DNA of 37,935 nt from Phenylobacterium deserti (GTDB lineage Bacteria; Pseudomonadota; Alphaproteobacteria; Caulobacterales; Caulobacteraceae). Location of the stretch: the NCBI GenBank assembly GCA_943332615.1, contig CALQQB010000044.1:1-37935 (forward strand), written 5' to 3'. How positions within the stretch are numbered: position 1 is the stretch's first letter; each line of letters starts with the position of its first letter. The position numbers and the translations under genes are program-made. The notes below the pieces were generated by a model. The model was given only the letters and a program-made list of their open reading frames with translations. It was not told the DNA's origin and searched no databases. Shown here piece after piece: positions 18,872 through 29,859 of the stretch.

Positions 18872-20416
18872 TTGCCTGGGTTCGATAGCGGCGCGACGCA
18901 AATCTCCCTTTTCGACGCCCTGGTGGCGGCGAGCCGCAAGCATGGGGCCAGGAAGCCGATCCTGGAAGACCAGGAGCGCAATCCGCTCAGCTACCTCGAC
19001 CTGATCCGGGCCGCCTTCGCGCTGGGGCGCAAGATCGCCGGCTTCACCCGCAAGGGCGAGCGCGTCGGCGTCATGCTGCCATCCAGTGTCGGCGGGATGG
19101 TGACCTTCTTCGCGCTGCACGCCTATGCCCGCACGCCGACGATGCTGAACTTCACGGCTGGCATCCGCAACCTCAAGGCCGCCTGCGAGCTGGCCGGGGT
19201 GAAGACGGTGCTGACCTCCCATCGGTTCGTCGAGCAGGGCAAGCTGCACGATCTCGTCGATGCCCTCGAGACCCTGACCAAGGTGGTCTACCTTGAGGAT
19301 GTGCGCCGCACCGTAGGACTGGCCGATCGCCTCTACGCCGCGGCCGCCGGCGCGATGCCCAAACGGTTCCGGGTTGCGACCAAACCCTCCGATCCTGGCG
19401 TGATCCTGTTCACCTCCGGCAGCTTCGGCTCGCCCAAGGGCGTGGTGCTGAGCCAGGCCAACCTCGTGGCCAACACCCGGCAGATCGCCATCCACATCAC
19501 GATGGATCCGGCCTGGGTGTTCTTCAATCCGCTGCCGATCTTCCACTGCTTCGGCCTCACCGGCGGCGCGCTGCTGCCGATCTTCGAGGGGATGAAGGCG
19601 TTCCAGTACCCCTCGCCCCTGCACATCAAGCAGATTCCGGCGCTGGTGAAGGACACCGGGGCCGCGGTGCTGTTCGCCACCGACACCTTCCTGAACCAGT
19701 ACGCCCGGTCCGCCGATCCCGACGAACTCTCGGGCCTCACCTTCGTGGTCTGCGGCGCCGAGAAGGTGCGCGAGGAGACCCACAACCTGATCCACGAGAA
19801 GTTCGGCCCGATCCCGATCCTGGAAGGCTATGGCGCGACCGAAGCCTCGCCGGTGATCGCCGTGAACAAGCCGGCGGACAACCGCCGTGGCACCGTCGGC
19901 GGCCTGCTGCCCGGCATGGAGACGCGGCTGGAACCGGTGGAGGGCATCCCCGGCGGCGGCAAGCTGCTGGTGCGCGGGCCCAACATCATGTCGGGCTACC
20001 TGAACGCCCAGGGCGGGGTCGATGCGCTGCCCGGCGGCTGGCACGACACCGGCGACGTGGTGGCGCTCAGCGACGACAACTGGATCCGGATCCTCGGCCG
20101 GGTGAAGCGGTTCGCCAAGATCGGGGGCGAGATGGTCTCCCTGACCGCCGCCGAGGACCTGGCCGCCGCCGTCTGGCCCGACTGCCGCCACGCCGTCGTC
20201 TCCCTGCCCGATCCGAAGAAGGGCGAGCGCCTGATCCTGGTGACGGACCGCCGGGACGCCGATGCCGGCCCGCTGATCGCGCACGCCAGAACCATCGGCG
20301 CGCCGGAACTGGCCGTACCGCGCAAGATCATTCGCGTGCAGGAGATCCCCGTCCTCGGCACTGGCAAGACCGACTACGTGGCGCTGCAGCGGATCGTGGA
20401 TTCGGAGATCAAATAG
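18872..20416 (+). CDS. Acyl-ACP/acyl-CoA synthetase of the AMP-binding family
   Basis: A 514-residue adenylate-forming enzyme that activates a fatty acid as acyl-AMP and transfers it to a thiol carrier. The phosphate loop is TSGSFGSPKGV at about 181-191, the adenine motif is YGATEASPV, the GWHDTGDVV aspartate follows, and K499 sits in GTGKTDY. The sequence style resembles the synthetase half of the bifunctional Aas protein, but the acyltransferase half is absent. A stand-alone acyl-ACP synthetase is my best guess; acyl-CoA ligase is possible. The start is a TTG at 18872 with AAGGGAG about 8 nt upstream. It is divergent from lipA and ends at a shared hairpin terminator. Confidence 0.87.
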   Translation: MPGFDSGATQISLFDALVAASRKHGARKPILEDQERNPLSYLDLIRAAFALGRKIAGFTRKGERVGVMLPSSVGGMVTFFALHAYARTPTMLNFTAGIRNLKAACELAGVKTVLTSHRFVEQGKLHDLVDALETLTKVVYLEDVRRTVGLADRLYAAAAGAMPKRFRVATKPSDPGVILFTSGSFGSPKGVVLSQANLVANTRQIAIHITMDPAWVFFNPLPIFHCFGLTGGALLPIFEGMKAFQYPSPLHIKQIPALVKDTGAAVLFATDTFLNQYARSADPDELSGLTFVVCGAEKVREETHNLIHEKFGPIPILEGYGATEASPVIAVNKPADNRRGTVGGLLPGMETRLEPVEGIPGGGKLLVRGPNIMSGYLNAQGGVDALPGGWHDTGDVVALSDDNWIRILGRVKRFAKIGGEMVSLTAAEDLAAAVWPDCRHAVVSLPDPKKGERLILVTDRRDADAGPLIAHARTIGAPELAVPRKIIRVQEIPVLGTGKTDYVALQRIVDSEIK

Positions 20417-20427
20417 GCGGCGTGATG

Positions 20428-20448
20428 TCCCTCCCATTAAGGGAGGGA
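20428..20448. terminator. Bidirectional hairpin between acyl synthetase and lpdA
   Basis: TCCCTCCC at 20428-20435 pairs perfectly with GGGAGGGA at 20441-20448 around an ATTAA loop. It sits between convergent genes, 11 nt after one stop and 2 nt after the other. No long T-run follows on either strand. Closely similar hairpins lie at 27037-27057 and 34893-34916. Confidence 0.65.
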
Positions 20449-20450
20449 AG

Positions 20451-21841
<1,391 letters not shown>

Positions 21842-21842
<1 letters not shown>

Positions 21843-22318
21843 CAGAGTAACCTTTCGATCGCGCCTTGCAGCGCCTTGGGTTCAGTCGTGGGAGCGAAGC
21901 GGCCGCGCACCTCGCCGGCGCGGTCCACCAGGAACTTGGTGAAGTTCCACTTGATGCCTTCGGAGCCCAGCAAGCCCTTCTTGGAGGCTTTGAGATAGGC
22001 GTAGAGCGGGTGGGCCTTGGGGCCGTTAACCTCGATCTTCCGCATCATCGGGAAGTCCACGTCGTAGGTCAGCGAGCAGAACGACTTGATCTCGTCGTCG
22101 TCGCCCGGCTCCTGCGATCCGAACTGGTTGCAGGGGAATCCCAGCACCACCAGGCCACGCTCGCGGTACTTGCGATAAAGCGCCTCCAGCCCGGCATATT
22201 GGCGGGTGAAGCCGCACTGGCTGGCGGTGTTGACGATCAGGACCACCTTGTCGCGGTAGTCCTTCAACGGCGCCGGCGCGCCGTCGATGGTCTCGGCGGT
22301 GAAGTCGTAGATGCTCAT
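21842..22318 (-). CDS. Glutathione peroxidase family protein (cysteine type)
   Basis: A 158-residue thiol peroxidase. The peroxidatic Cys is C35 in VNTASQCGFT, and the rest of the catalytic set is Q65 in GFPCNQFG and W124 in KWNFTKF. The additional C63 and C81 are candidates for a resolving cysteine, since many bacterial members use thioredoxin rather than glutathione. No signal peptide, so cytoplasmic. It lies between pdhC (22 nt away) and lpdA (overlap), so it is likely expressed with the pyruvate dehydrogenase genes and may protect the thiol-rich complex; that role is inference. Confidence 0.94.
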
Positions 22319-22340
22319 GGTCGCGCCCCTGCCCGCCGGA

Positions 22341-23639
22341 TCAGACGATCATCCGCAGCGGCTCTTCCAGCAGTTCCTTGAACGCCGAGAGCCAGCGCGC
22401 CCCAACCGCGCCGTCCACGACGCGGTGATCGCAGGTCAGCGTCACCGTCATCACGTTGGCGATCACCATCTCGTCGCCCTTCACCACCACTCGCTTCTCG
22501 CCGGCGCCGACCGAGAGGATCGCCCCCTGCGGCTCGTTGATGATCGAGGCGAAGGTCTTGATGCCGAACATGCCGAGGTTGGAGACCGAGAAGGTGCCGC
22601 CCTGGAATTCGTCGGGCTTCAGCTTCTTGGACCGCGCCCGTTCGGCCAGGTCCTTGGCCTCGGTGGCGATCTGGGCCAGGCCCTTGGTCTCCGCCGCCCG
22701 GATGATCGGGGTGATCAGGCCGCCAGGGATGGCGACCGCCATGGCGATATCGGCGTGGTGGTGCATCGCGATGCCTTCGGGCGAGTAGGAGGCGTTGGCC
22801 TCCGGCACCTTCTTGAGCGCGATCGCCGCGGCCTTCAGGACGAAGTCGTTGACGCTGACCTTGACGCCGGACTTCTCCAGCAGGCCGTTGATCCGCACAC
22901 GGGCGGCCAGCAGGGCATCGATCTCGATGTCGAGGCTGAGCGGGAAGTGCGGCACGTCGCGGAAGCTGTCGACCATCCGCCGCGCCACGGTCTTGCGCAT
23001 GCCGTCCAGCGGAATGAGGTCATAGCTGCCGGGGACGATGCCCATCTGCTCCAGGCTCTGGGCCTGACGGGCGGCGGCGGCAGCGGCGGGGACGGCATGC
23101 GCCGCCGGAGCCGGGGCCTTGGCCTGGGTAGCCGCTTGGGGCGAAGCAGGCTGGCCGGGCTGGGCCTTATCAATATCGGCCTTGATGATCCGGCCGTGCG
23201 GGCCGGATCCGGCGACATTGGCCAGGTCCACGCCCTTCTGTTCCGCCAGGCGCTTCGCCAGGGGCGACGCGAAGATGCGGGCGCCGTCGGTGGTCTTCGG
23301 CGCGGGAGCGGTCGCAGCCGCGGCCATTGGCGCGGGAGCCGCCACCGGCGCTGGCGCAGCGGCCTTCGGCGCGGCCACCGGGGTCGGCGCCGGGGCGCTA
23401 TCGCCGCCGCTAAGTCGCGCGATGGTCGCGTTGACCTTCACGCCCTCGGTGCCTTCAGCCACCAGCAGGGCTTCCACGACGCCTTCATCGACGGCCTCCA
23501 CTTCCATGGTGGCCTTGTCGGTCTCGATCTCGGCGATCACGTCACCAGACGATACGGTGTCGCCGACCTTCACGTGCCACTTGGCGAGCGTTCCCTCCTC
23601 CATCGTGGGGGAGAGGGCGGGCATGAGGATGTCCGTCAT
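22341..23639 (-). CDS. pdhC: Pyruvate dehydrogenase E2, dihydrolipoamide acetyltransferase
   Basis: A 432-residue core subunit with one lipoyl domain (1 to about 78, lipoyl-lysine K42 in [15 protein letters not shown]), an Ala/Pro-rich linker, a peripheral-subunit-binding domain at about 131-170 ([18 protein letters not shown]), a second linker, and the catalytic domain ending with H405 in [15 protein letters not shown]. It transfers the acetyl group to CoA. The lipoyl domain is identical at 71 of 78 positions to that of PdhB in this window. The ATG overlaps the preceding Gfa-family gene by 4 nt. Confidence 0.97.
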   Translation of the reverse strand: MTDILMPALSPTMEEGTLAKWHVKVGDTVSSGDVIAEIETDKATMEVEAVDEGVVEALLVAEGTEGVKVNATIARLSGGDSAPAPTPVAAPKAAAPAPVAAPAPMAAAATAPAPKTTDGARIFASPLAKRLAEQKGVDLANVAGSGPHGRIIKADIDKAQPGQPASPQAATQAKAPAPAAHAVPAAAAAARQAQSLEQMGIVPGSYDLIPLDGMRKTVARRMVDSFRDVPHFPLSLDIEIDALLAARVRINGLLEKSGVKVSVNDFVLKAAAIALKKVPEANASYSPEGIAMHHHADIAMAVAIPGGLITPIIRAAETKGLAQIATEAKDLAERARSKKLKPDEFQGGTFSVSNLGMFGIKTFASIINEPQGAILSVGAGEKRVVVKGDEMVIANVMTVTLTCDHRVVDGAVGARWLSAFKELLEEPLRMIV

Positions 23640-24040
23640 GCGTGTTCCTTGGAGAGATGCGCCAGGGCGTGGGCGTTGGCTTCCCAGTTCCGGCCGTCAA
23701 AAGCTTCGATTTCGATGATCAGGTCGTCGGCGTCGTCGAGGCAGCGGCCGTTGACGCTCCACCCGTCCGGGTTGGAGCGCGGCCGGTAGAAGGGTTTCAC
23801 GCCGCACTCAGAACAGAACAGGTGCTTCGCGACGCGGGTGTTGAACGTGTACTCGGCCAGCCGATCCATGCCCTGGGTGATCCTGAACCGGCTCTCCGGC
23901 ACGATGACGTGCATGAAGCCTGTCATCGAGCACATGGAGCAGGTGCAGGCCTGCGCCTCGACGCGATCCGGCAGCGCCGCCTCGAAACGGACCCCGCCGC
24001 AGTGGCATCCGCCCGCACGCCAGGTGAAGGCCGCGCTCAC
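23636..24040 (-). CDS. Gfa-family zinc-binding protein (CENP-V/GFA domain)
   Basis: A 134-residue protein with the zinc cysteine pattern of the glutathione-dependent formaldehyde-activating/CENP-V fold: C12 and C14 in GGCHCGG, C32, C34 and C37 in CTCSMC, and C76 and C79 in CSECG. Paracoccus Gfa was proposed to promote formaldehyde-glutathione adduct formation, but most family members are uncharacterised and that activity has been questioned. The start is a GTG at 24040 without a strong ribosome site; the stop overlaps pdhC by 4 nt, so the two are probably translated together. A repeat element lies immediately upstream, between this gene and pdhB. Confidence 0.87.
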   Translation of the reverse strand: MSAAFTWRAGGCHCGGVRFEAALPDRVEAQACTCSMCSMTGFMHVIVPESRFRITQGMDRLAEYTFNTRVAKHLFCSECGVKPFYRPRSNPDGWSVNGRCLDDADDLIIEIEAFDGRNWEANAHALAHLSKEHA

Positions 24041-24050
24041 AACAAAAGTC

Positions 24051-24175
24051 CGCTCGTCCCGGCGAAAGCCGGGATCCAGATCGCAAGGCTCCAGGTCTGA
24101 CTGGAGCAGCGCTGTCGAAAACGAGCCCGCATCTGAGTCATTCCATCTGGGTCCCGGCCTTCGTCGGGATGAGCG
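24051..24175. repeat. Palindromic repeat element within the pdh operon
   Basis: Two 31-nt inverted copies lie at 24051-24081 and 24145-24175 and match at 27 of 31 positions. Each is itself a near palindrome of the form CCCGGCGAAAGCCGGG. The 63-nt interior carries a further perfect 7-bp hairpin (GCTCCAG/CTGGAGC at 24088-24107). Read on the plus strand, the left copy would encode VPAKAGIQ, a peptide often seen where dispersed proteobacterial intergenic repeats have been translated by mistake. It fills nearly all of the pdhB-gfa gap and could act on mRNA stability or partial termination. Confidence 0.75.
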
Positions 24176-24184
24176 GAACCGAGG

Positions 24185-25567
24185 TCATCGATAGGTGACC
24201 GCTTTCACCGCCGCCACGATCCGGTCAATCGATGGCATGGACAGCAGTTCCAGGTTGGCCGCGTAAGGCAGCGGCACGTCTTCCTGGTGGACCCGGGCTG
24301 GCGGCGCGTCGAGATAGTCGAAGGCCAGTTCCACCGCCTTGGCCGAAATCTCGGCGCCGACGCCCATCGGGCCCCAGCCTTCCTCGACCGTGACCACGCG
24401 GTTGGTCTTCTTGATGCTCTCGATGACCGTGCCGATGTCCATCGGCCTCAGCGTCCGCAGATCGACGACCTCGGCCTCGATGCCCTCCTCGGCCAGCTTC
24501 TCCGCCGCCTGCAGGCAGAAGCCCACCATGCGGGAATAGGCCACCAGGGTGACGTCGGTCCCGACCCGGCGGATCTTGGCCTTGCCGATCGGCACGACCC
24601 AGTCGATGCCTTCCGGGACTTCGAACTCCTGGCCGTAGAGCATCTCGTGCTCCAGGAAGACCACGGGGTTCGGGTCGCGGATGGCGGCCTTCAACATCCC
24701 CTTGGCGTCGGCGCTGTCGTAGGGCGCCAGCACCTTCAGGCCAGGAACGTGAGCGTACCAGGCACCGTAATCCTGGCTGTGCTGCGCGCCAACCCGCGCC
24801 GCGGCGCCGTTCGGACCGCGGAACACGATCGAACACTTGATCTGGCCGCCGGACATGTACAGCGTCTTCGCGGCCGAATTGATAATGTGATCAATCGCTT
24901 GCATGGCGAAGTTGAACGTCATGAATTCGACGATCGGCTTCAGCCCGGCCATCGCCGCGCCCACCGCGATGCCGGCGAAACCGTGCTCGGTGATCGGCGT
25001 GTCGATGACCCGCTTCGGCCCAAACTCGTCCAGCAGGCCGCGGGAGACCTTGTAGGCGCCCTGGTACTGGGCGACTTCCTCGCCCATCAGGAACACGTCC
25101 GGATCGCGGCGCATCTCCTCGGCCATGGCGTCGCGAAGCGCGTCGCGAAGGGTGACCTTCACCAGGTTGACGCCCTCGGGGAGGTCCGGGTCCTTCAAGG
25201 TCGAAGCCGCCGAGGTCGCGGCCGCCGCAGCGCGGACGGGGTCGCCCTTGGCTTCGGCCCGCGAGGCAGGCTGCGGGTTCGGGTCGGCGGCCGCCGCCGG
25301 CTGCGGCGCGGCGGGAGCCACCGCCCCACCCTCGCCTGCAAGGCGCGCGATGACGGAATTGACCTTCACCTCTTCGGTGCCCTCGGCGACCAGCAGGGCT
25401 TCGATCACGCCCTCATCGACCGCCTCGACCTCCATGGTGGCCTTGTCGGTCTCGATCTCGGCGATGATGTCGCCGGAGCTGACCTTGTCGCCGACCTTCA
25501 CATGCCACTTGGCGAGGGTGCCCTCTTCCATCGTCGGAGAGAGCGCCGGCATCAGGATATCGGTCAC
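24185..25567 (-). CDS. pdhB: Pyruvate dehydrogenase E1 beta subunit with N-terminal lipoyl domain
   Basis: A 460-residue protein. Residues 1-78 are a lipoyl domain with K42 in [15 protein letters not shown], then an Ala/Pro linker to about 125, then the transketolase-like E1-beta domain ([49 protein letters not shown], and the C-terminal transketolase domain). With PdhA it decarboxylates pyruvate using thiamine diphosphate. A lipoyl domain on E1-beta is known in alphaproteobacteria such as Sinorhizobium and Zymomonas. The start is a GTG at 25567 overlapping the pdhA stop (GTGA). Confidence 0.97.
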   Translation of the reverse strand: MTDILMPALSPTMEEGTLAKWHVKVGDKVSSGDIIAEIETDKATMEVEAVDEGVIEALLVAEGTEEVKVNSVIARLAGEGGAVAPAAPQPAAAADPNPQPASRAEAKGDPVRAAAAATSAASTLKDPDLPEGVNLVKVTLRDALRDAMAEEMRRDPDVFLMGEEVAQYQGAYKVSRGLLDEFGPKRVIDTPITEHGFAGIAVGAAMAGLKPIVEFMTFNFAMQAIDHIINSAAKTLYMSGGQIKCSIVFRGPNGAAARVGAQHSQDYGAWYAHVPGLKVLAPYDSADAKGMLKAAIRDPNPVVFLEHEMLYGQEFEVPEGIDWVVPIGKAKIRRVGTDVTLVAYSRMVGFCLQAAEKLAEEGIEAEVVDLRTLRPMDIGTVIESIKKTNRVVTVEEGWGPMGVGAEISAKAVELAFDYLDAPPARVHQEDVPLPYAANLELLSMPSIDRIVAAVKAVTYR

Positions 25568-26625
25568 GCCGGGACCCCCTCTACGGCCACAGTGTAGACA
25601 TCGGTGTAGAGCTCGGCCGGATCGGGCTCCGGCGACGTGCGGGCGAATTCCGCAGCTTCCGCCACGATTTTCTTCACCTCGGCGTCGATCGCCTTCAAGG
25701 CGCCCTCGTCGGCCCAGCCGTTCTTCTCGAGCAGTTCCTCGACGAAATCGATCGGGTCGCGGGTCTTGCGGACCTCATCGACTTCTTCCCGGGTCCGGTA
25801 CTTCGCCGGATCGCTCATGGAATGGCCACGGTACCGGTAGGTCTTGAGTTCCAGGATGTAGGGGCCATTGCCGGCCCGGCAGTGCGCGCAGGCGCGCTCG
25901 GCCGCTTCCTTCACCGCCAGCACGTCCATCCCATCGACTTCCTCGCCGGGAATGTTGAACGAAATGCCGCGCTTGTAGAGCTTGGTCTCGGACGACGAGC
26001 GATCGATGGCGGTGCCCATCGCGTACTCGTTGTTCTCGATGCAATAGATGACCGGCAGGTTCCAGACCTGGGCCATGTTGAAGCTCTCGTAGACCTGACC
26101 CTGGTTGGCCGCACCGTCGCCATAATAGGCGAAGGCGACCTTGCCATCGCCGCGATAGGCATTGGCGAACGCCAGGCCGGTGCCCAGCGAGACCTGGGCG
26201 CCCACGATCCCGTGGCCGCCGTAGAAGGCCGCCTCGGTGGAGAACATGTGCATCGACCCGCCCTTACCGCGCGACGAGCCGCCTGAGCGCCCCGTCAGCT
26301 CGGCCATGACTTCCTTGGGGTCCATACCGCAGACCAGCATGTGGCCGTGATCACGATAGCTGGTGATCATCTGGTCACCGGGGCGCTTGGCCGCCTGGCA
26401 GCCGACCGCGATGGCTTCCTGTCCGATGTACAGGTGGCAGAAGCCGCCGATCAGCCCCATGCCATACAGCTGCCCCGCCCGCTCCTCGAAGCGGCGGATC
26501 AGCAGCATCTCCCGGTAGTATTTCAGCAGTTCGTCCTTGGTGGTCGACGGTCCTGCTTTTTTCACGGTCGCCTCTGCGCCGTTAGCTTTTCGCCGACCAG
26601 CCGTACCGGTCGTCCCACGCGCCAT
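25564..26625 (-). CDS. pdhA: Pyruvate dehydrogenase E1 alpha subunit
   Basis: A 353-residue subunit holding the thiamine diphosphate motif [15 protein letters not shown], starting at 169 and ending with the conserved NN in [11 protein letters not shown] near 199. The phosphorylation-loop region [15 protein letters not shown] is conserved, as in mitochondrial E1-alpha, though regulation by kinase is not expected here. The first 25 or so residues are basic and low in complexity, typical for alphaproteobacterial PdhA. It leads the pdhA-pdhB-gfa-pdhC-gpx-lpdA series, 54 nt after the ftsB-like gene. Confidence 0.97.
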   Translation of the reverse strand: MARGTTGTAGRRKANGAEATVKKAGPSTTKDELLKYYREMLLIRRFEERAGQLYGMGLIGGFCHLYIGQEAIAVGCQAAKRPGDQMITSYRDHGHMLVCGMDPKEVMAELTGRSGGSSRGKGGSMHMFSTEAAFYGGHGIVGAQVSLGTGLAFANAYRGDGKVAFAYYGDGAANQGQVYESFNMAQVWNLPVIYCIENNEYAMGTAIDRSSSETKLYKRGISFNIPGEEVDGMDVLAVKEAAERACAHCRAGNGPYILELKTYRYRGHSMSDPAKYRTREEVDEVRKTRDPIDFVEELLEKNGWADEGALKAIDAEVKKIVAEAAEFARTSPEPDPAELYTDVYTVAVEGVPA

Positions 26626-26679
26626 GCGTCGCTCCCGTGATGTTTTCCGCCGCCCCCCACCAGAACCGGCGAACCGATC

Positions 26680-27003
26680 CTAGGGCTTCAGTCGAATGAC
26701 ATAGTCCCTTGGGTCGGCGAAGCCTAGCAGGGAGCGCGCCCTTTCCTCCAGCAGATCTGCGGAAAGACTTTCATCGCGCAGGAGTTGGGCGCGAATCTCC
26801 AGATCGCGGCCCTCGCGCGTCACCTGTGCAAGCTCCCGGGTTTTGGCGATCAGGGCGGCGCTGCGCTGGTCCCGACGCAGCAGTCCGCCCTCGCCCGTGA
26901 AGCCCTGGACGGTGAAATAGATCAGCAACAACGCCAGGAAGGCGGTGGGCGTGAACGGACGCAGACGAGCAAGCACGGCGAATCCCAACGGTGATGGGGT
27001 CAA
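26680..27003 (-). CDS. FtsB/DivIC-family septum formation initiator
   Basis: A 107-residue bitopic membrane protein: a short N-terminal arm, one membrane helix (about 18-34, TAFLALLLIYFTVQGF), then a coiled coil (about 40-85) rich in charged residues, and the closing ERARSLLGFADPRDYVIRL typical of the family. FtsB links FtsL and FtsQ in the divisome. Position between eno and pdhA is a common alphaproteobacterial arrangement. The proposed TTG start at 27003 is weakly supported; a GTG nine codons in is possible. The upstream gap with eno holds a hairpin. Confidence 0.8.
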   Translation of the reverse strand: MTPSPLGFAVLARLRPFTPTAFLALLLIYFTVQGFTGEGGLLRRDQRSAALIAKTRELAQVTREGRDLEIRAQLLRDESLSADLLEERARSLLGFADPRDYVIRLKP

Positions 27004-27036
27004 TTTCCGGCCCAGATAGTTAACAGAACCTTCCTG

Positions 27037-27057
27037 CCCTCCTCGGAACGGGGAGGG
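27037..27057 (-). terminator. Hairpin just after the enolase gene
   Basis: CCCTCC at 27037-27042 pairs with GGAGGG at 27052-27057, and the stem can extend inward through a T-G pair and CG pairs to a GAA loop. It starts 1 nt after the eno stop. It resembles the two other CCCTCC-type hairpins in the window. No T-run follows, so it may only partly separate eno from the ftsB-like and pdh genes. Confidence 0.5.
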
Positions 27058-27058
27058 A

Positions 27059-28372
<1,314 letters not shown>

Positions 28373-28409
28373 TTAGCCCATGCCGCCGCCGCGGAGCAAC
28401 GGTTCGACG

Positions 28410-29786
28410 TCAGGGCTGCACTTCGAACCAGGCCATCTCGAAGCGCCATGCCCCTGCCCGCGCCAGATCGCCGAAACGCTTGCGGTCAGCCTCGACCTGG
28501 AGGGATTTCTCGACAAGGCCATCGGGCGCAGGCGCCGCGGTTTCCATGAACACGATGCCGTTCCAGCCGGTGCGGTCGATGTCCATGTTGAGGGTATGCC
28601 GGCCGCGCTTGTCCACCACCAGGGCCGGCGGGCCCAGGGACGCAAGCTGCCTGCGCCCGACGATCCGCTCGACACGACCTGATGGCTCGATGCCGTACAG
28701 CGCGCCAGCTGCGCCGAGGGCTTGAGGATCGAACGTCAGCTGGGCGCGCGTAACACCCCGTCCCTTGCGGACGAGACGCAGTTCGAAGCGCGGCACCCCA
28801 GCGTACCGGAACGCCTTCAGCGTATCGACCCAGGCGCAGCGGTCGGGATCGAGCGGCGCCACATCGCTCATGATGATCCGATCGATGTCCATTCTGGCGG
28901 CCTTGGCCTGCCCGACCAGCGCTTGCGCAAAGGCGTCGCGGCCCGCGTTGGTGGCGCCGCTGAGTTTGTAGATCTCCAGGCCGTCCTCGCCGGAGTGGTC
29001 CGAGACCCGCAGCCACGAACATGGCGCTTTACTGATCTTGGCCTGCACGAACGCGTAGGGGTCCAGCGGCGGCGGCTTTGCGGGGCGCAGGCCAACTACG
29101 GCCATGGCGACCACGGCCACGGTCGCCAAACCAGCCCCCGCGATCAACGGCCAGCGCCGGCTCTTAGCAGGCGCTGAGACGGATGCCGGGACGGTCGGGT
29201 CCGCCGCTGCGGGTGTCTCCATCGAGTCCGGATTCGGCGGAGGCGCAAGCTCGGCGACCGGCTCAGCGGTCGGCGGGCGATAGGCATAGATCCGGATCGG
29301 CCGGGAGATGTTCTTGAGTTTCTGTTCGCCGAGATCGTCGAAGTCGGCCTTCAGCTTGTGCAGATCTTCCCACGCCCGGTGCGAGACGTTGATCCCGCCC
29401 GGCTTCGCAAGGGACTCAAGGCGCGCGGCGATGTTCACACCGTCGCCGAACACATCGCCATCGTCGATGATGATATCGCCGACGTTGATGCCGATGCGCA
29501 GAACGATCTGCTCGGCCGGCGCCACCCCGACGGCGCGTGCGACCGCCGCATCCTGCAGGCGCAGCGCGCAGTTGAACCCCTCTACGACGCTGGCGAACTC
29601 GGCCAGGAAGCCGTCGCCCATGGTCTTGACCAAGCGGCCGCGATGCTCGTCCAGCGCCGGGCGCACGACATCCTGGATCAGCGACTTGATCTTGCGGACC
29701 GTGCCTTCCTCATCGTTGCCCATGAGCCGGCTGTAGCCAACCACGTCAGCCGCCATGATCGCGGCGAGCCGACGCTCCGCGCGCAT
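28410..29786 (-). CDS. Membrane class III adenylate/guanylate cyclase with periplasmic domain
   Basis: About 458 residues. The N-terminal cytoplasmic catalytic domain (1 to about 170) has metal aspartates D14 in MAADVVGYSRLM and D58 in KTMGDGF, with DVFGDGVNIAARLE near 111-124. A Pro-rich linker leads to one membrane helix (about 212-233). The remaining 220 residues should be periplasmic and match no domain I recognise; they include two cysteines (PCSW and RCAW) and a DIDRIIMSDVAPLDPDRC stretch. The ATG at 29786 has GGAG 6 nt upstream; a longer frame to 29921 is not supported. The caspase-like gene ends 73 nt upstream on the same strand, so co-transcription is likely. Nucleotide preference is unresolved. 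Confidence 0.87.
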   Translation of the reverse strand: MRAERRLAAIMAADVVGYSRLMGNDEEGTVRKIKSLIQDVVRPALDEHRGRLVKTMGDGFLAEFASVVEGFNCALRLQDAAVARAVGVAPAEQIVLRIGINVGDIIIDDGDVFGDGVNIAARLESLAKPGGINVSHRAWEDLHKLKADFDDLGEQKLKNISRPIRIYAYRPPTAEPVAELAPPPNPDSMETPAAADPTVPASVSAPAKSRRWPLIAGAGLATVAVVAMAVVGLRPAKPPPLDPYAFVQAKISKAPCSWLRVSDHSGEDGLEIYKLSGATNAGRDAFAQALVGQAKAARMDIDRIIMSDVAPLDPDRCAWVDTLKAFRYAGVPRFELRLVRKGRGVTRAQLTFDPQALGAAGALYGIEPSGRVERIVGRRQLASLGPPALVVDKRGRHTLNMDIDRTGWNGIVFMETAAPAPDGLVEKSLQVEADRKRFGDLARAGAWRFEMAWFEVQP

Positions 29787-29859
29787 TATGATCTCCCGCC
29801 CGTGTCCCAAGGTGCAGCTTAGGGGATAATATCGCTGGCCGGAATGCGCGGCGAGCAGA

